From Nocardioides dongkuii (GTDB lineage Bacteria > Actinomycetota > Actinomycetes > Propionibacteriales > Nocardioidaceae): a DNA stretch of 64,000 bases. The notes under the pieces are model-generated. The model was given only the letters and a program-made list of their open reading frames with translations. It was not told the origin of the DNA and did not search any database. The stretch spans positions 310,001-374,000 of the forward strand of contig NZ_CP059903.1 of the NCBI RefSeq assembly GCF_014127485.1, read 5' to 3'. Positions 42,401 through 49,516 of the stretch are shown piece after piece; within the stretch, counting starts at the first letter, position 1, and each line of letters starts with the position of its first letter. The translations under genes and the position numbers were made by a program.

Positions 42401-43921
42401 ATGAGCACCCCCACGGCCCCGTCCACCCCCGCCCCGGAGGTCTGGTTCCTCACCGGCAGCCAGGCGCTGTACGGGCCGGAGACGCTCGACCAGGTCGCCG
42501 CGCAGTCGCAGGCGATCGCGGCGCGCCTCGACGCCACGCCCGACCAGCCGGTCCGGGTCGTCTGGAAGCCGGTGCTGCTCGACGCGGTCTCGATCCACCG
42601 CCGGATGCTGGAGGCCAACAGCGACCCGCAGTGCGTCGGCGTGATCGCGTGGATGCACACCTTCTCGCCGGCCAAGATGTGGATCGCCGGGCTCGACGCG
42701 CTGCGCAAGCCGCTGCTGCACCTGCACACGCAGGCCGGCATGGAGCTGCCGTGGTCGACGATCGACATGGACTTCATGAACCTCAACCAGGCCGCGCACG
42801 GCGACCGCGAGTTCGGCTACATCCAGTCGCGGCTCGGCGTCGCCCGCAAGACCGTCGCCGGCCACGTCGACTCCCCGGTCGTGGCCGCGCGGATCGGCCA
42901 GTGGGCGCGCGCCGCGCTGGGCCGCGACGAGCTGCGCCGCCTCAAGCTGGTGCGGTTCGGCGACAACATGCGCGACGTCGCGGTGACCGAGGGCGACAAG
43001 GTCGAGGCGCAGCTGCGGTTCGGCGTCTCGGTGAACACCTACGGCGTCAACGACCTGGTGGCCGTCGTCGACCAGGTGGCCGACGCCGACGTCGACAAGC
43101 TCGTCGCCGAGTACGCCGACACCTACGCCGTCGCCCCGGAGCTGCTCCCCGGCGGTGATCGCCACGAGTCGCTGCGGGTCGGCGCGCGCATCGAGCTGGG
43201 CCTGCGCGAGTTCCTCACCGAGGGCGGCTTCGGCGCCTTCACCACCAACTTCGAGGACCTCGGCGGGCTGCGCCAGCTGCCCGGCCTGGCCGTGCAGCGG
43301 CTGATGGCCGACGGCTACGGCTTCGGCGGCGAGGGCGACTGGAAGACCTCGGTGCTGCTCCGCGCCACCAAGGTGATGGCGGCCGGGCTGCCCGGCGGCA
43401 CCTCGTTCATGGAGGACTACACCTACCACCTGGTCCCCGGCGAGGAGAAGATCCTCGGCGCGCACATGCTCGAGGTGTGCCCGTCGATCACCACGTCCCG
43501 GCCGTCGCTGGAGGTGCACCCGCTCTCGATCGGCGGCCGCGAGGACCCGGTGCGGCTGCGGTTCACCGCCGACCCCGGCCCCGGCGTCGTCGCCGGGCTC
43601 TCCGACCTCGGCGACCGCTTCCGCCTGACCGTCAACGAGATCGACGTCGTCGAGCCGGACGAGGCGCTGCCGCGGCTGCCGGTGGCGTGCGCCGTCTGGG
43701 AGCCCCGCCCGTCGCTCTCGACCTCGGCCGAGTCCTGGCTGATGGCCGGCGCCCCGCACCACACGGTGCTGTCCAAGTCGATCGGCGCCGAGGTGCTCGA
43801 GGACTTCGCCGAGATGACCGGCACCGAGATGCTCACCATCGACGCCGACACCACCCCGCGGGCCTTCCAGCGCGAGCTGCGCTGGAACGCGGCGTACCAC
43901 CGGCTGGCGCAGGGGATCTGA
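42401..43921 (+). CDS. araA: L-arabinose isomerase
   Basis: A 506-residue Ara[18 protein letters not shown] is at the N-terminus, [32 protein letters not shown] at about residue 80-110, and the metal-binding Glu region [38 protein letters not shown] near 278-320. The remaining ligands are in FMEDYTYHL and [13 protein letters not shown]. It isomerises L-arabinose to L-ribulose. It starts 33 bp after araD behind GGAAAG. It is the last gene of the operon and ends 11 bp from the convergent VOC gene, with no strong hairpin in that short gap. Confidence 0.96.
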   Translation: MSTPTAPSTPAPEVWFLTGSQALYGPETLDQVAAQSQAIAARLDATPDQPVRVVWKPVLLDAVSIHRRMLEANSDPQCVGVIAWMHTFSPAKMWIAGLDALRKPLLHLHTQAGMELPWSTIDMDFMNLNQAAHGDREFGYIQSRLGVARKTVAGHVDSPVVAARIGQWARAALGRDELRRLKLVRFGDNMRDVAVTEGDKVEAQLRFGVSVNTYGVNDLVAVVDQVADADVDKLVAEYADTYAVAPELLPGGDRHESLRVGARIELGLREFLTEGGFGAFTTNFEDLGGLRQLPGLAVQRLMADGYGFGGEGDWKTSVLLRATKVMAAGLPGGTSFMEDYTYHLVPGEEKILGAHMLEVCPSITTSRPSLEVHPLSIGGREDPVRLRFTADPGPGVVAGLSDLGDRFRLTVNEIDVVEPDEALPRLPVACAVWEPRPSLSTSAESWLMAGAPHHTVLSKSIGAEVLEDFAEMTGTEMLTIDADTTPRAFQRELRWNAAYHRLAQGI

Positions 43922-43932
43922 GGCCGACCCCG

Positions 43933-44307
43933 TCAGCCGCCCATCTCGGACTCGGCGGTGTCGGCGGCGGCCACGCAGAACTCGTTGCCCTGCGGGTCGG
44001 CCAGCGTGACCCACCGGAAGTCCTCGTCGCCGCGGTCGCCCACGACCGTGGCGCCCGCGGCGACCAGCCGCTCGACCTCCGCGTCGAGGTCGGGGGCGCT
44101 GAGGTCGAGGTGGATCTTGTTCTTCCCCGGGGTGGGGTCGCCGACCTGCTGGAAGGCGAGCATCAGGGGGAGGGAGCCGCCGCGGACGAGCAGGAAGGTG
44201 CCGCCGTACGGATCGTCGACCGTCCCGCCGGTCTGCTCGGCCCACCAGGCGGCGAGCGGGGCGGGGTCGGTGCTGTCGAAGTTGATCATGCCGAGTGAGA
44301 GCGTCAT
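43933..44307 (-). CDS. VOC-family (glyoxalase-like) protein
   Basis: A 124-residue single-unit VOC protein starting with MTLSLGMINFDSTDPAPLAAWWAEQTGG. The typical pattern of INFDSTDP, a middle HLDLSAPDLDAEVERLVAAGATVV and the closing WVTLADPQGNEFCVA is present. Potential metal residues His (KIHLDL) and Glu (NEFCV) are kept. I take ATG 44307; a longer frame to 44472 would read back through the tRNA gene and is rejected. The specific substrate is unknown; relatives include bleomycin-resistance-like and uncharacterised metabolic proteins. Confidence 0.82.
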   Translation of the reverse strand: MTLSLGMINFDSTDPAPLAAWWAEQTGGTVDDPYGGTFLLVRGGSLPLMLAFQQVGDPTPGKNKIHLDLSAPDLDAEVERLVAAGATVVGDRGDEDFRWVTLADPQGNEFCVAAADTAESEMGG

Positions 44308-44387
44308 GGACCGACAGTAGGGCCGCCTGCCGACAGTGCGAAGGGGGGATTTCGCCCGCCCCTGCGCGCTCCGGTACATTCCTCCGC

Positions 44388-44477
44388 GGTGGCGTGTCCG
44401 AGCGGCCGAAGGTGCATCACTCGAAATGATGTGTGGGGTCAAACCCACCGTGGGTTCAAATCCCACCGCCACCGCCA
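44388..44477 (+). tRNA. tRNA-Ser (anticodon CGA)
   Basis: A 90-nt class II tRNA. The acceptor GGTGGCG pairs fully with CGCCACC, followed by discriminator G and an encoded CCA. The anticodon stem CATCA/TGATG holds the loop CTCGAAA, giving anticodon CGA for UCG codons. A long variable arm (TGTGGGGTCAAACCCACC region) and the T-loop GTTCAAATC are present, as expected of serine tRNAs. Confidence 0.96.
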
Positions 44478-44500
44478 GGCGATGTCATCCGACATCCGAC

Positions 44501-44531
44501 AGCCCGGACCCAGCACTCGTGGGTCCGGGCT
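44501..44531 (+). terminator. Terminator hairpin of tRNA-Ser
   Basis: A perfect 12-bp stem AGCCCGGACCCA / TGGGTCCGGGCT with a 7-base loop, followed by GGTCTGTTT. It starts 23 bp after the tRNA end. Confidence 0.85.
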
Positions 44532-44543
44532 GGTCTGTTTCCG

Positions 44544-44622
44544 CCCGCCGAGTCGGCGCTGGTGTCCGGCTTCTCCACAGCCCGCCTGGGGAAAACCCGG
44601 ACATTCGCGCCGACTCGGCGGG
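44544..44622. terminator. Long inverted repeat at a convergent end (hairpin family member 3)
   Basis: Perfect 16-bp arms CCCGCCGAGTCGGCGC (44544-44559) and GCGCCGACTCGGCGGG (44607-44622) enclose 47 bases. That interior contains TGTCCGG/CCGGACA and TTCTCCACAG, elements also seen in members 1 and 2. It lies between the tRNA terminator and the end of the convergent XRE gene. Confidence 0.65.
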
Positions 44623-44630
44623 TGGGGGCG

Positions 44631-45500
44631 CTAGGCGTCCCGCAGGAGGCGGTCGTCGGGAGCCGGTTGGTGTCGGCGGGCGGTGGCGGCGAGCGTGCCG
44701 AGCAGGTCGAGGGCCGCGGCCGACGGGGAGCCCGCCTCTGCGTGGTAGACGACCAGCTCCTGGCCGGGGGCTGATCGGACGTCGAACGCCTGCGCGTGGA
44801 GCGTGAGCGGTCCCACCTCCGGGTGCACGAACTCCTTGGTCCCCGCGCTCTTCCCGCGCGCGTCGTGCTTGGCCCACAGCTCCTGGAACTCCGGGCTGCG
44901 GCTCAGCAGCTCGGCCAGCAGCTCCTGGGTCCGGGGGTGGTGCGGGTCGGCTCCGTGTCCCAGGCGGAACGCGGCGACCGAGTCGATGGCCACGCGATCC
45001 CAGTCGCGGTAGAGCGAACGACCCCGCGGCTCCAGGAAGACCAGCGCCATCAGGTTGTCGCGTCGCTTCCCCTCGGCGTCGGACCACCCGAACAGGGCGT
45101 CGCCCAGCTCGTTCGCGACGAGGACGTCGTAGGCGCGGGTGACGACGAGCGCCGGGTGGGTCTTCCACGCATCCATCAGCTGGCGCAGGCGGGGGTCGAC
45201 CCGCTCGATGGTGGGCCCGGGCTGAGCGCGGGGGGCCAGTCCGGCCAGGCGGAAGAGGTGCTGGCGTCCGTCGTCGTCGAGTCGGAGCGCTGCGGCGAGC
45301 GCTTCGAGCAGCTGCGTGGAGGGACTGCGTTCACGGCCCTGCTCGAGGCGTCCGTAGTAGTCGACACTGATGCCGGCGAGCATGGCGACCTCCTCCCGGC
45401 GCAGCCCCGGCACTCGCCGGTGGCCGGTGTGCGGCACGTCGACCTGGGCCGGGGTCAGCCGCTCCCGCTGCGACCGGAGGTACTCACCGAGCTCGCTCAC
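44631..45500 (-). CDS. XRE-family regulator with MmyB-like ligand domain
   Basis: A 289-residue protein. The N-terminal XRE helix-turn-helix (RVPGLRREEVAMLAGISVDYYGRLEQGRERSPSTQLLEALAAALRL, about residue 28-75) is the form typical of MmyB-type regulators. The rest is the MmyB ligand-binding domain (RLRQLMDAWKTHPALVVTRAYDVLVANELGDALFG, LTLHAQAFDVRSAPGQELVVYHAEAGSPSAAAL). GTG 45500 directly abuts GGGGAGG; no better start exists nearby. It is divergent from three SDR genes and probably controls them. The fatty-acyl-type ligand suggested for some MmyB proteins is not evident from sequence. Confidence 0.88.
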   Translation of the reverse strand: MSELGEYLRSQRERLTPAQVDVPHTGHRRVPGLRREEVAMLAGISVDYYGRLEQGRERSPSTQLLEALAAALRLDDDGRQHLFRLAGLAPRAQPGPTIERVDPRLRQLMDAWKTHPALVVTRAYDVLVANELGDALFGWSDAEGKRRDNLMALVFLEPRGRSLYRDWDRVAIDSVAAFRLGHGADPHHPRTQELLAELLSRSPEFQELWAKHDARGKSAGTKEFVHPEVGPLTLHAQAFDVRSAPGQELVVYHAEAGSPSAAALDLLGTLAATARRHQPAPDDRLLRDA

Positions 45501-45645
45501 CCTCCCCAGGCTACGGCGATTCGCGCGGCGAGCCTAGGTGCGCTGCTCCCAGGAACGCCGCGGTCTGTTCGTCCCGGTCCCTGTCGATGGACCGTGGTGC
45601 TTGTCCGACCGCCCGTGTCGGAGTTGCAGTCCGCAGGAGGTCATC

Positions 45646-46380
45646 GTGAGTGTCGTCGTGATCACTGGCGCGAGCAGCGGCATCGGGGCTGCTGTCGCCG
45701 CCCACCTGGCGCGAGCCGGCCACCAGGTCCTCGCCGGGGCGCGCCGGGCCGACCGGCTGCAGTCCCTGGTCGAGGAGCACGGGGCCGCGGCGCAGGCTGC
45801 CGGAGGGTGCCTCGAGGCACGCGCCCTGGACGTGACCGACCGGCAGGACACCCGGGCGTTCGTCGAGGCTGCCGTCCAGCGCTTCGGGCGCGTCGACGTG
45901 CTCGTCAACAACGCCGGGGTGATGCCCCTGTCGCGCCTGGACGCCCAGCTCGTCGACGAGTGGGACCAGATGATCGACGTCAACGTCCGTGGCCTCCTGC
46001 ACGGCATCGCCGCCGTGCTGCCCCACTTCACCGAGCAGGGCTCGGGTCATGTCGTGACCGTCGCCTCGATCGGTGCCCACTCGGTGGCGCCGACGGCTGC
46101 GGTCTACTGCGGCACGAAGTACGCAGCGTGGGCCATCACCGAGGGGCTTCGCCTGGAGTCCGACTCCTCGCTGCGGGTCACCACGATCTCGCCGGGCGTC
46201 GTCGAGTCGGAGCTGGCGTCGACGATCACGGACCCGGACGCCGCCCAGGCCATGCGGTCCTACCGCGCGGCATCGATCTCGCCCGAGGCGATCGCCCAGG
46301 CGATCGCCTTCGCGATGGACCAGCCGGCCGACGTCGACGTCAACGAGATCGTGATCCGTCCGAGCCGTCAGCGTGGATAG
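45646..46380 (+). CDS. Short-chain dehydrogenase/reductase (first of three)
   Basis: A 244-residue classical SDR. It has TGASSGIG at about residue 8, NNAG at about 87, an active-site Ser (VASIGAHS) and Y-x3-K (YCGTKYAAW). GTG 45646 is set by a strong AGGAGG five bases upstream. It is the first gene transcribed away from the MmyB-type regulator. The closest functional relatives by pattern are broad-substrate oxidoreductases of the YdfG/serine dehydrogenase type. The substrate is unknown. Confidence 0.87.
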   Translation: MSVVVITGASSGIGAAVAAHLARAGHQVLAGARRADRLQSLVEEHGAAAQAAGGCLEARALDVTDRQDTRAFVEAAVQRFGRVDVLVNNAGVMPLSRLDAQLVDEWDQMIDVNVRGLLHGIAAVLPHFTEQGSGHVVTVASIGAHSVAPTAAVYCGTKYAAWAITEGLRLESDSSLRVTTISPGVVESELASTITDPDAAQAMRSYRAASISPEAIAQAIAFAMDQPADVDVNEIVIRPSRQRG

Positions 46381-46422
46381 CCGAGAAGCACCCCATCCCG
46401 ACCGGTCACAGGAGCCAACGCG

Positions 46423-47181
46423 ATGACAGAGACCAGCACCACGACCACCACGGACGACCAGCGGGTCGCGATCGTCACCGGCGGCTCCCGAGGCATCGGC
46501 CGCGAGGTGGCCCGACGACTCGCGGCGGACGGGCAGCGGGTCGCGGTCGGCTACGCCGGGAACGAGGCAGCCGCGCAGGAGACCGTCGACGCGATCACCT
46601 CGCACGGCGGCCACGCCTTCGCCCAGCGCGCCGACGTCGCCGACGAGCACGACGTCGCGGCGCTCTTCGACGAGGCCGAGGCCCGGTTCGGCGGCGTGGA
46701 CGTCGTCGTCAACGCGGCCGGGACGATGACCCTCGGCCCGATCGCCGACTTCGACCTGGACGTGCTCGATCGGATGCACCGCACCAACATCCGCGGCACG
46801 TTCGTCGTCAACCAGGCCGCCGCCCGCCGGCTGCGCGACGGCGGAGCCATCATCAACTTCTCGACGTCGGTGAAGAAGCTCGCGCTCCCCGGCTACGGCC
46901 CGTACGCCGCGAGCAAGGGCGCGGTGGATGCCGTCAGCCTCGTGCTCGCCAAGGAGCTGCGCGGACGTGACATCACCGTCAACGCCGTCGCGCCCGGTCC
47001 CACCGCCACTGCTCTCTTCCTGGACGGCAAGGACGAGGAGACCATCAGCCAGATGTCGAGGATGAACCCGCTCGAGCGGCTCGGCACCCCCGAGGACATC
47101 GCCGAGGTCGTCGCCCTGCTCGCCGGTCCCGGGCGATGGATCAACGGCCAGACCCTCTACGCCAACGGCGGCATGGTCTGA
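46423..47181 (+). CDS. Short-chain dehydrogenase/reductase (second of three)
   Basis: A 252-residue SDR of the 3-oxoacyl-ACP reductase (FabG-like) type. TGGSRGIGREVARRLAADG is at about residue 19, followed by VVVNAAGTM and SVKKLALPGYGPYAASKGAVDAVSLVLAKEL with the catalytic Tyr and Lys. The C-terminal LGTPEDIAEVVALLAGPGRWINGQTLYANGGMV is the classic ending of this subgroup. It starts 42 bp after the first SDR. Members commonly annotated this way reduce quinones, ketones or aldehydes; nothing here specifies which. Confidence 0.87.
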   Translation: MTETSTTTTTDDQRVAIVTGGSRGIGREVARRLAADGQRVAVGYAGNEAAAQETVDAITSHGGHAFAQRADVADEHDVAALFDEAEARFGGVDVVVNAAGTMTLGPIADFDLDVLDRMHRTNIRGTFVVNQAAARRLRDGGAIINFSTSVKKLALPGYGPYAASKGAVDAVSLVLAKELRGRDITVNAVAPGPTATALFLDGKDEETISQMSRMNPLERLGTPEDIAEVVALLAGPGRWINGQTLYANGGMV

Positions 47182-47263
47182 CGGCTCCCTCCGGCACCTG
47201 TCCCCACGGGTTGCCGCCGACCACCCGCCACCGACCCTCCCACCGATCCCACAGGAGGAGACC

Positions 47264-48187
47264 ATGTCCCGCATCCTCATCACCGGCGCCGGCACCGGCA
47301 TCGGCCGCCTCACCGCCCTCACCCTCGCGAACCAGGGCCACAGCGTCGTCGCCTCCATGCGAGACCCGTCGGCCCGCAACCGGGAGAAGGCGGCCGGCCT
47401 CCTCCGGCACGCCGAGGAGCACGACGTCGACCTGCGCGTCGTGGAGCTCGACGTCCTCAGCGAGCAGTCCGCCCACGACGCCGTCTCCGAGATCGTCGAG
47501 ACGGCCGGGGGCCTGGACGTGGTCGTCCACAACGCGGCGCACCTCATGTTCGGCATCACGGAGGCGTTCGAGCCCGACCAGGTCCTCGCCGCCTTCGACA
47601 CCAACACCGTCGGCGCGCTGCGGGTGAACCGGGCGGCCCTCCCCGTGATGCGGCAGCAGGGCTCGGGCCTGCTGGTCTGGGTCGGCAGCGGCACCAGCTT
47701 CGTCGTGCCCCCGTTCCTCTCGCCCTACACCGCCGCCAAGGCCGCGTTCGACTCGTTCGCCGAGTCGGTCGCCGTCGAGGTCGCGCGCTTCGGGATCGAG
47801 ACCTCGATCGTCCTCCCGGGACCGTTCACGCAGGGGACCGCGCACTTCCCCAACGCCGAGTTCCCCCGCGACGAGGCCGTCGCGGCGGCGTACGACGCGC
47901 TGTACGGCGCGGCGCTGGCGCGCAACGGCGAGGCGACCGAGTCCCTCTTCGCGCCCGGGGTGGAGCAGGATGTCCAGGGCGTCGCGAACGAGATCGCCCG
48001 CGTCGTCGCGCTGCCCCACGGTGACCGCCCCTACCGCAGCGGCGTCGACTACTCCGACTTCGGCGACGAGGCCGTGTCCGCGGTGGCGCAGGCCCAGCGC
48101 TCGCGGCTGCTGCACCGGATGGGCCTGGCCGACACCCTGCGCCCGGCCGGCGCGGCGCGACCGGCGGGGAGGAACCGATCCGGCTGA
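47264..48187 (+). CDS. Short-chain dehydrogenase/reductase (third of three)
   Basis: A 307-residue SDR with TGAGTGIGRLTALTLANQG at residue 7 and HNAAHLMFG in place of NNAG. The active-site segment VWVGSGTSFVVPPFLSPYTAAKAAFDSFAESV holds the Y-x3-K. A longer C-terminal part (TESLFAPGVEQDVQGVANEIARVVALP) is unlike the two preceding SDRs, so this is not a simple tandem copy. ATG 47264 follows AGGAGGAG. It probably belongs to the same transcription unit, despite an 82-bp gap. Confidence 0.87.
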   Translation: MSRILITGAGTGIGRLTALTLANQGHSVVASMRDPSARNREKAAGLLRHAEEHDVDLRVVELDVLSEQSAHDAVSEIVETAGGLDVVVHNAAHLMFGITEAFEPDQVLAAFDTNTVGALRVNRAALPVMRQQGSGLLVWVGSGTSFVVPPFLSPYTAAKAAFDSFAESVAVEVARFGIETSIVLPGPFTQGTAHFPNAEFPRDEAVAAAYDALYGAALARNGEATESLFAPGVEQDVQGVANEIARVVALPHGDRPYRSGVDYSDFGDEAVSAVAQAQRSRLLHRMGLADTLRPAGAARPAGRNRSG

Positions 48188-48264
48188 GGAACGAGCCGGA
48201 AATCGCCGGTCGTCGGGTGGCGGAATGCGCGTTCGCGCTGCTCTCCCAGGGAATAGGGTGAGGC

Positions 48265-48948
48265 ATGCCCTCGCCGAAAGCCCTCGTCGTCGAAGACGCC
48301 GAGGAGTTCGTGCGCATGGCGCGGCGGATCCTGGAGCAGGAGGGCTTCGAGGTCCACGTCGCCACCTCGGGGGAGCGGGCGCTCGGCATGGCCCGCGACC
48401 AGGACTTCGAGCTCGTCCTCATCGACGTCGCGCTGCCCGGGATGGACGGCTTCGACGTCTGCCAGCAGCTGCGCGGCTTCAGCGACGCCTACGTCCTGAT
48501 GGTCACCGGCCGCACCGCGGAGGTCGAGAAGATCGTGGGCTTCCGCGTCGGCGCCGACGACTACGTCACCAAGCCCTACTCCCCGGCCGAGCTGTCGGCG
48601 CGGATCGCCGCGATGCGACGCCGCCCGCGGCAGGCGCGGGCGGCAGGCGCGCGGGCCTTCGGACGGATGGAGCTCGACCCCCAGTCGCGCGAGGTGACCG
48701 TCGACGGCGGCCAGGTGGCGATGACCCGCATCGAGTTCGACCTGCTGCACGTGCTCAGCGAGACGCCGCGCCGTGTCTTCTCCCGGGTGCAGCTCCTCGA
48801 GACGATCTGGGGGCACGCCCAGGGCGACGCGCACGTGGTCGACGTCCACATCGGCAACCTGCGTCGCAAGCTCCGCCAGGCGCTGGGCGAGGAGGACCCG
48901 ATCCGCACGGTGCGCGGCGTCGGCTACAAGTTCGACCCCGTCACGTGA
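48265..48948 (+). CDS. OmpR-family response regulator
   Basis: A 227-residue protein. The receiver domain (about 1-115) has acidic residues ED near the N-terminus, phospho-acceptor Asp54 (LVLIDVALPGMDG), Thr in MVTGR and Lys in TKPYSP. The winged-helix output domain (about 130-225) has MTRIEFDLLHVLSETPRRVFSRVQLLETIWG and VVDVHIGNLRRKLRQALGEEDPIRTVRGVGYKF. It is a DNA-binding transcription factor activated by phosphorylation. It is convergent with an HPt gene 13 bp away and near a hybrid kinase, its likely phosphodonors. Confidence 0.93.
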   Translation: MPSPKALVVEDAEEFVRMARRILEQEGFEVHVATSGERALGMARDQDFELVLIDVALPGMDGFDVCQQLRGFSDAYVLMVTGRTAEVEKIVGFRVGADDYVTKPYSPAELSARIAAMRRRPRQARAAGARAFGRMELDPQSREVTVDGGQVAMTRIEFDLLHVLSETPRRVFSRVQLLETIWGHAQGDAHVVDVHIGNLRRKLRQALGEEDPIRTVRGVGYKFDPVT

Positions 48949-48961
48949 CCGCGGCGCGCTG

Positions 48962-49312
48962 CTACGGCCGGCGGGCCAGCGCCGCGGCCAGCCACCGGCG
49001 CCAGGCCCGGGAGGCGGCCCGGGCCTCGCGGCGTACGGCGTCGGCCGAGCCACCGCCGTGCTCGACGGCCGCGGCCGCCTCGGCGAGCGGGAAGGCGCCG
49101 AGCAGCTGGGCGCCGGACTTCAGGGTGTGCGCCGCGCGCCGCCGGGCCAGGTCGGCGTCGGGGTCGCCGGCGGGGTCGCCCGGGTCGTCCCCGAGCTCCT
49201 TGAGCCGCTGCGGGAGCAGGTCGAGGTACCCGCGGACGATGTCGACGGCCGCCTCCGGGTCGCCCAGCTCGTCCGCGAGGCGCTCGAGCACCGCGCGGTC
49301 CACTGCTTCCAT
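48962..49312 (-). CDS. Free-standing histidine phosphotransfer (HPt) protein
   Basis: A 116-residue helical protein with the HPt signature AHTLKSGAQLLG, placing the phospho-acceptor at His62. Helices before (AVDIVRGYLDLLPQRLKEL) and after (AFPLAEAAAAVEHG) fit the four-helix bundle. It passes phosphate between receiver domains. It sits on the opposite strand between an OmpR-type regulator and a hybrid kinase that ends in a receiver but lacks its own HPt, which fits a three-protein relay. Confidence 0.88.
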   Translation of the reverse strand: MEAVDRAVLERLADELGDPEAAVDIVRGYLDLLPQRLKELGDDPGDPAGDPDADLARRRAAHTLKSGAQLLGAFPLAEAAAAVEHGGGSADAVRREARAASRAWRRWLAAALARRP

Positions 49313-49516
49313 GCTCCGAGCGTAAGGACGTTCCGTGCGAGGCAGAACCGCGGGTCAACGATCTTGTCAGAATCCTGAGTCTGCCTTGAGGTGCTCCCGA
49401 CACCCCCGCGCGGCGTGCCCGGTTCGCCGTCCGGCGTCGTACCGTGTCGCCCACGGGACCGGTGGCCCCCGGCTCGGTCCCGCCCACGACAGGCCGCCCC
49501 AGAGCATCGAGGTCGC

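Noticed and set aside
43933..44472. Longer form of the VOC protein starting at 44472
   Set aside because: The extension runs antisense through the tRNA-Ser gene; the family N-terminus matches the ATG at 44307.
45646..48187. The three SDR genes as part of a natural-product cluster
   Set aside because: No synthase, transporter or tailoring enzymes accompany them.
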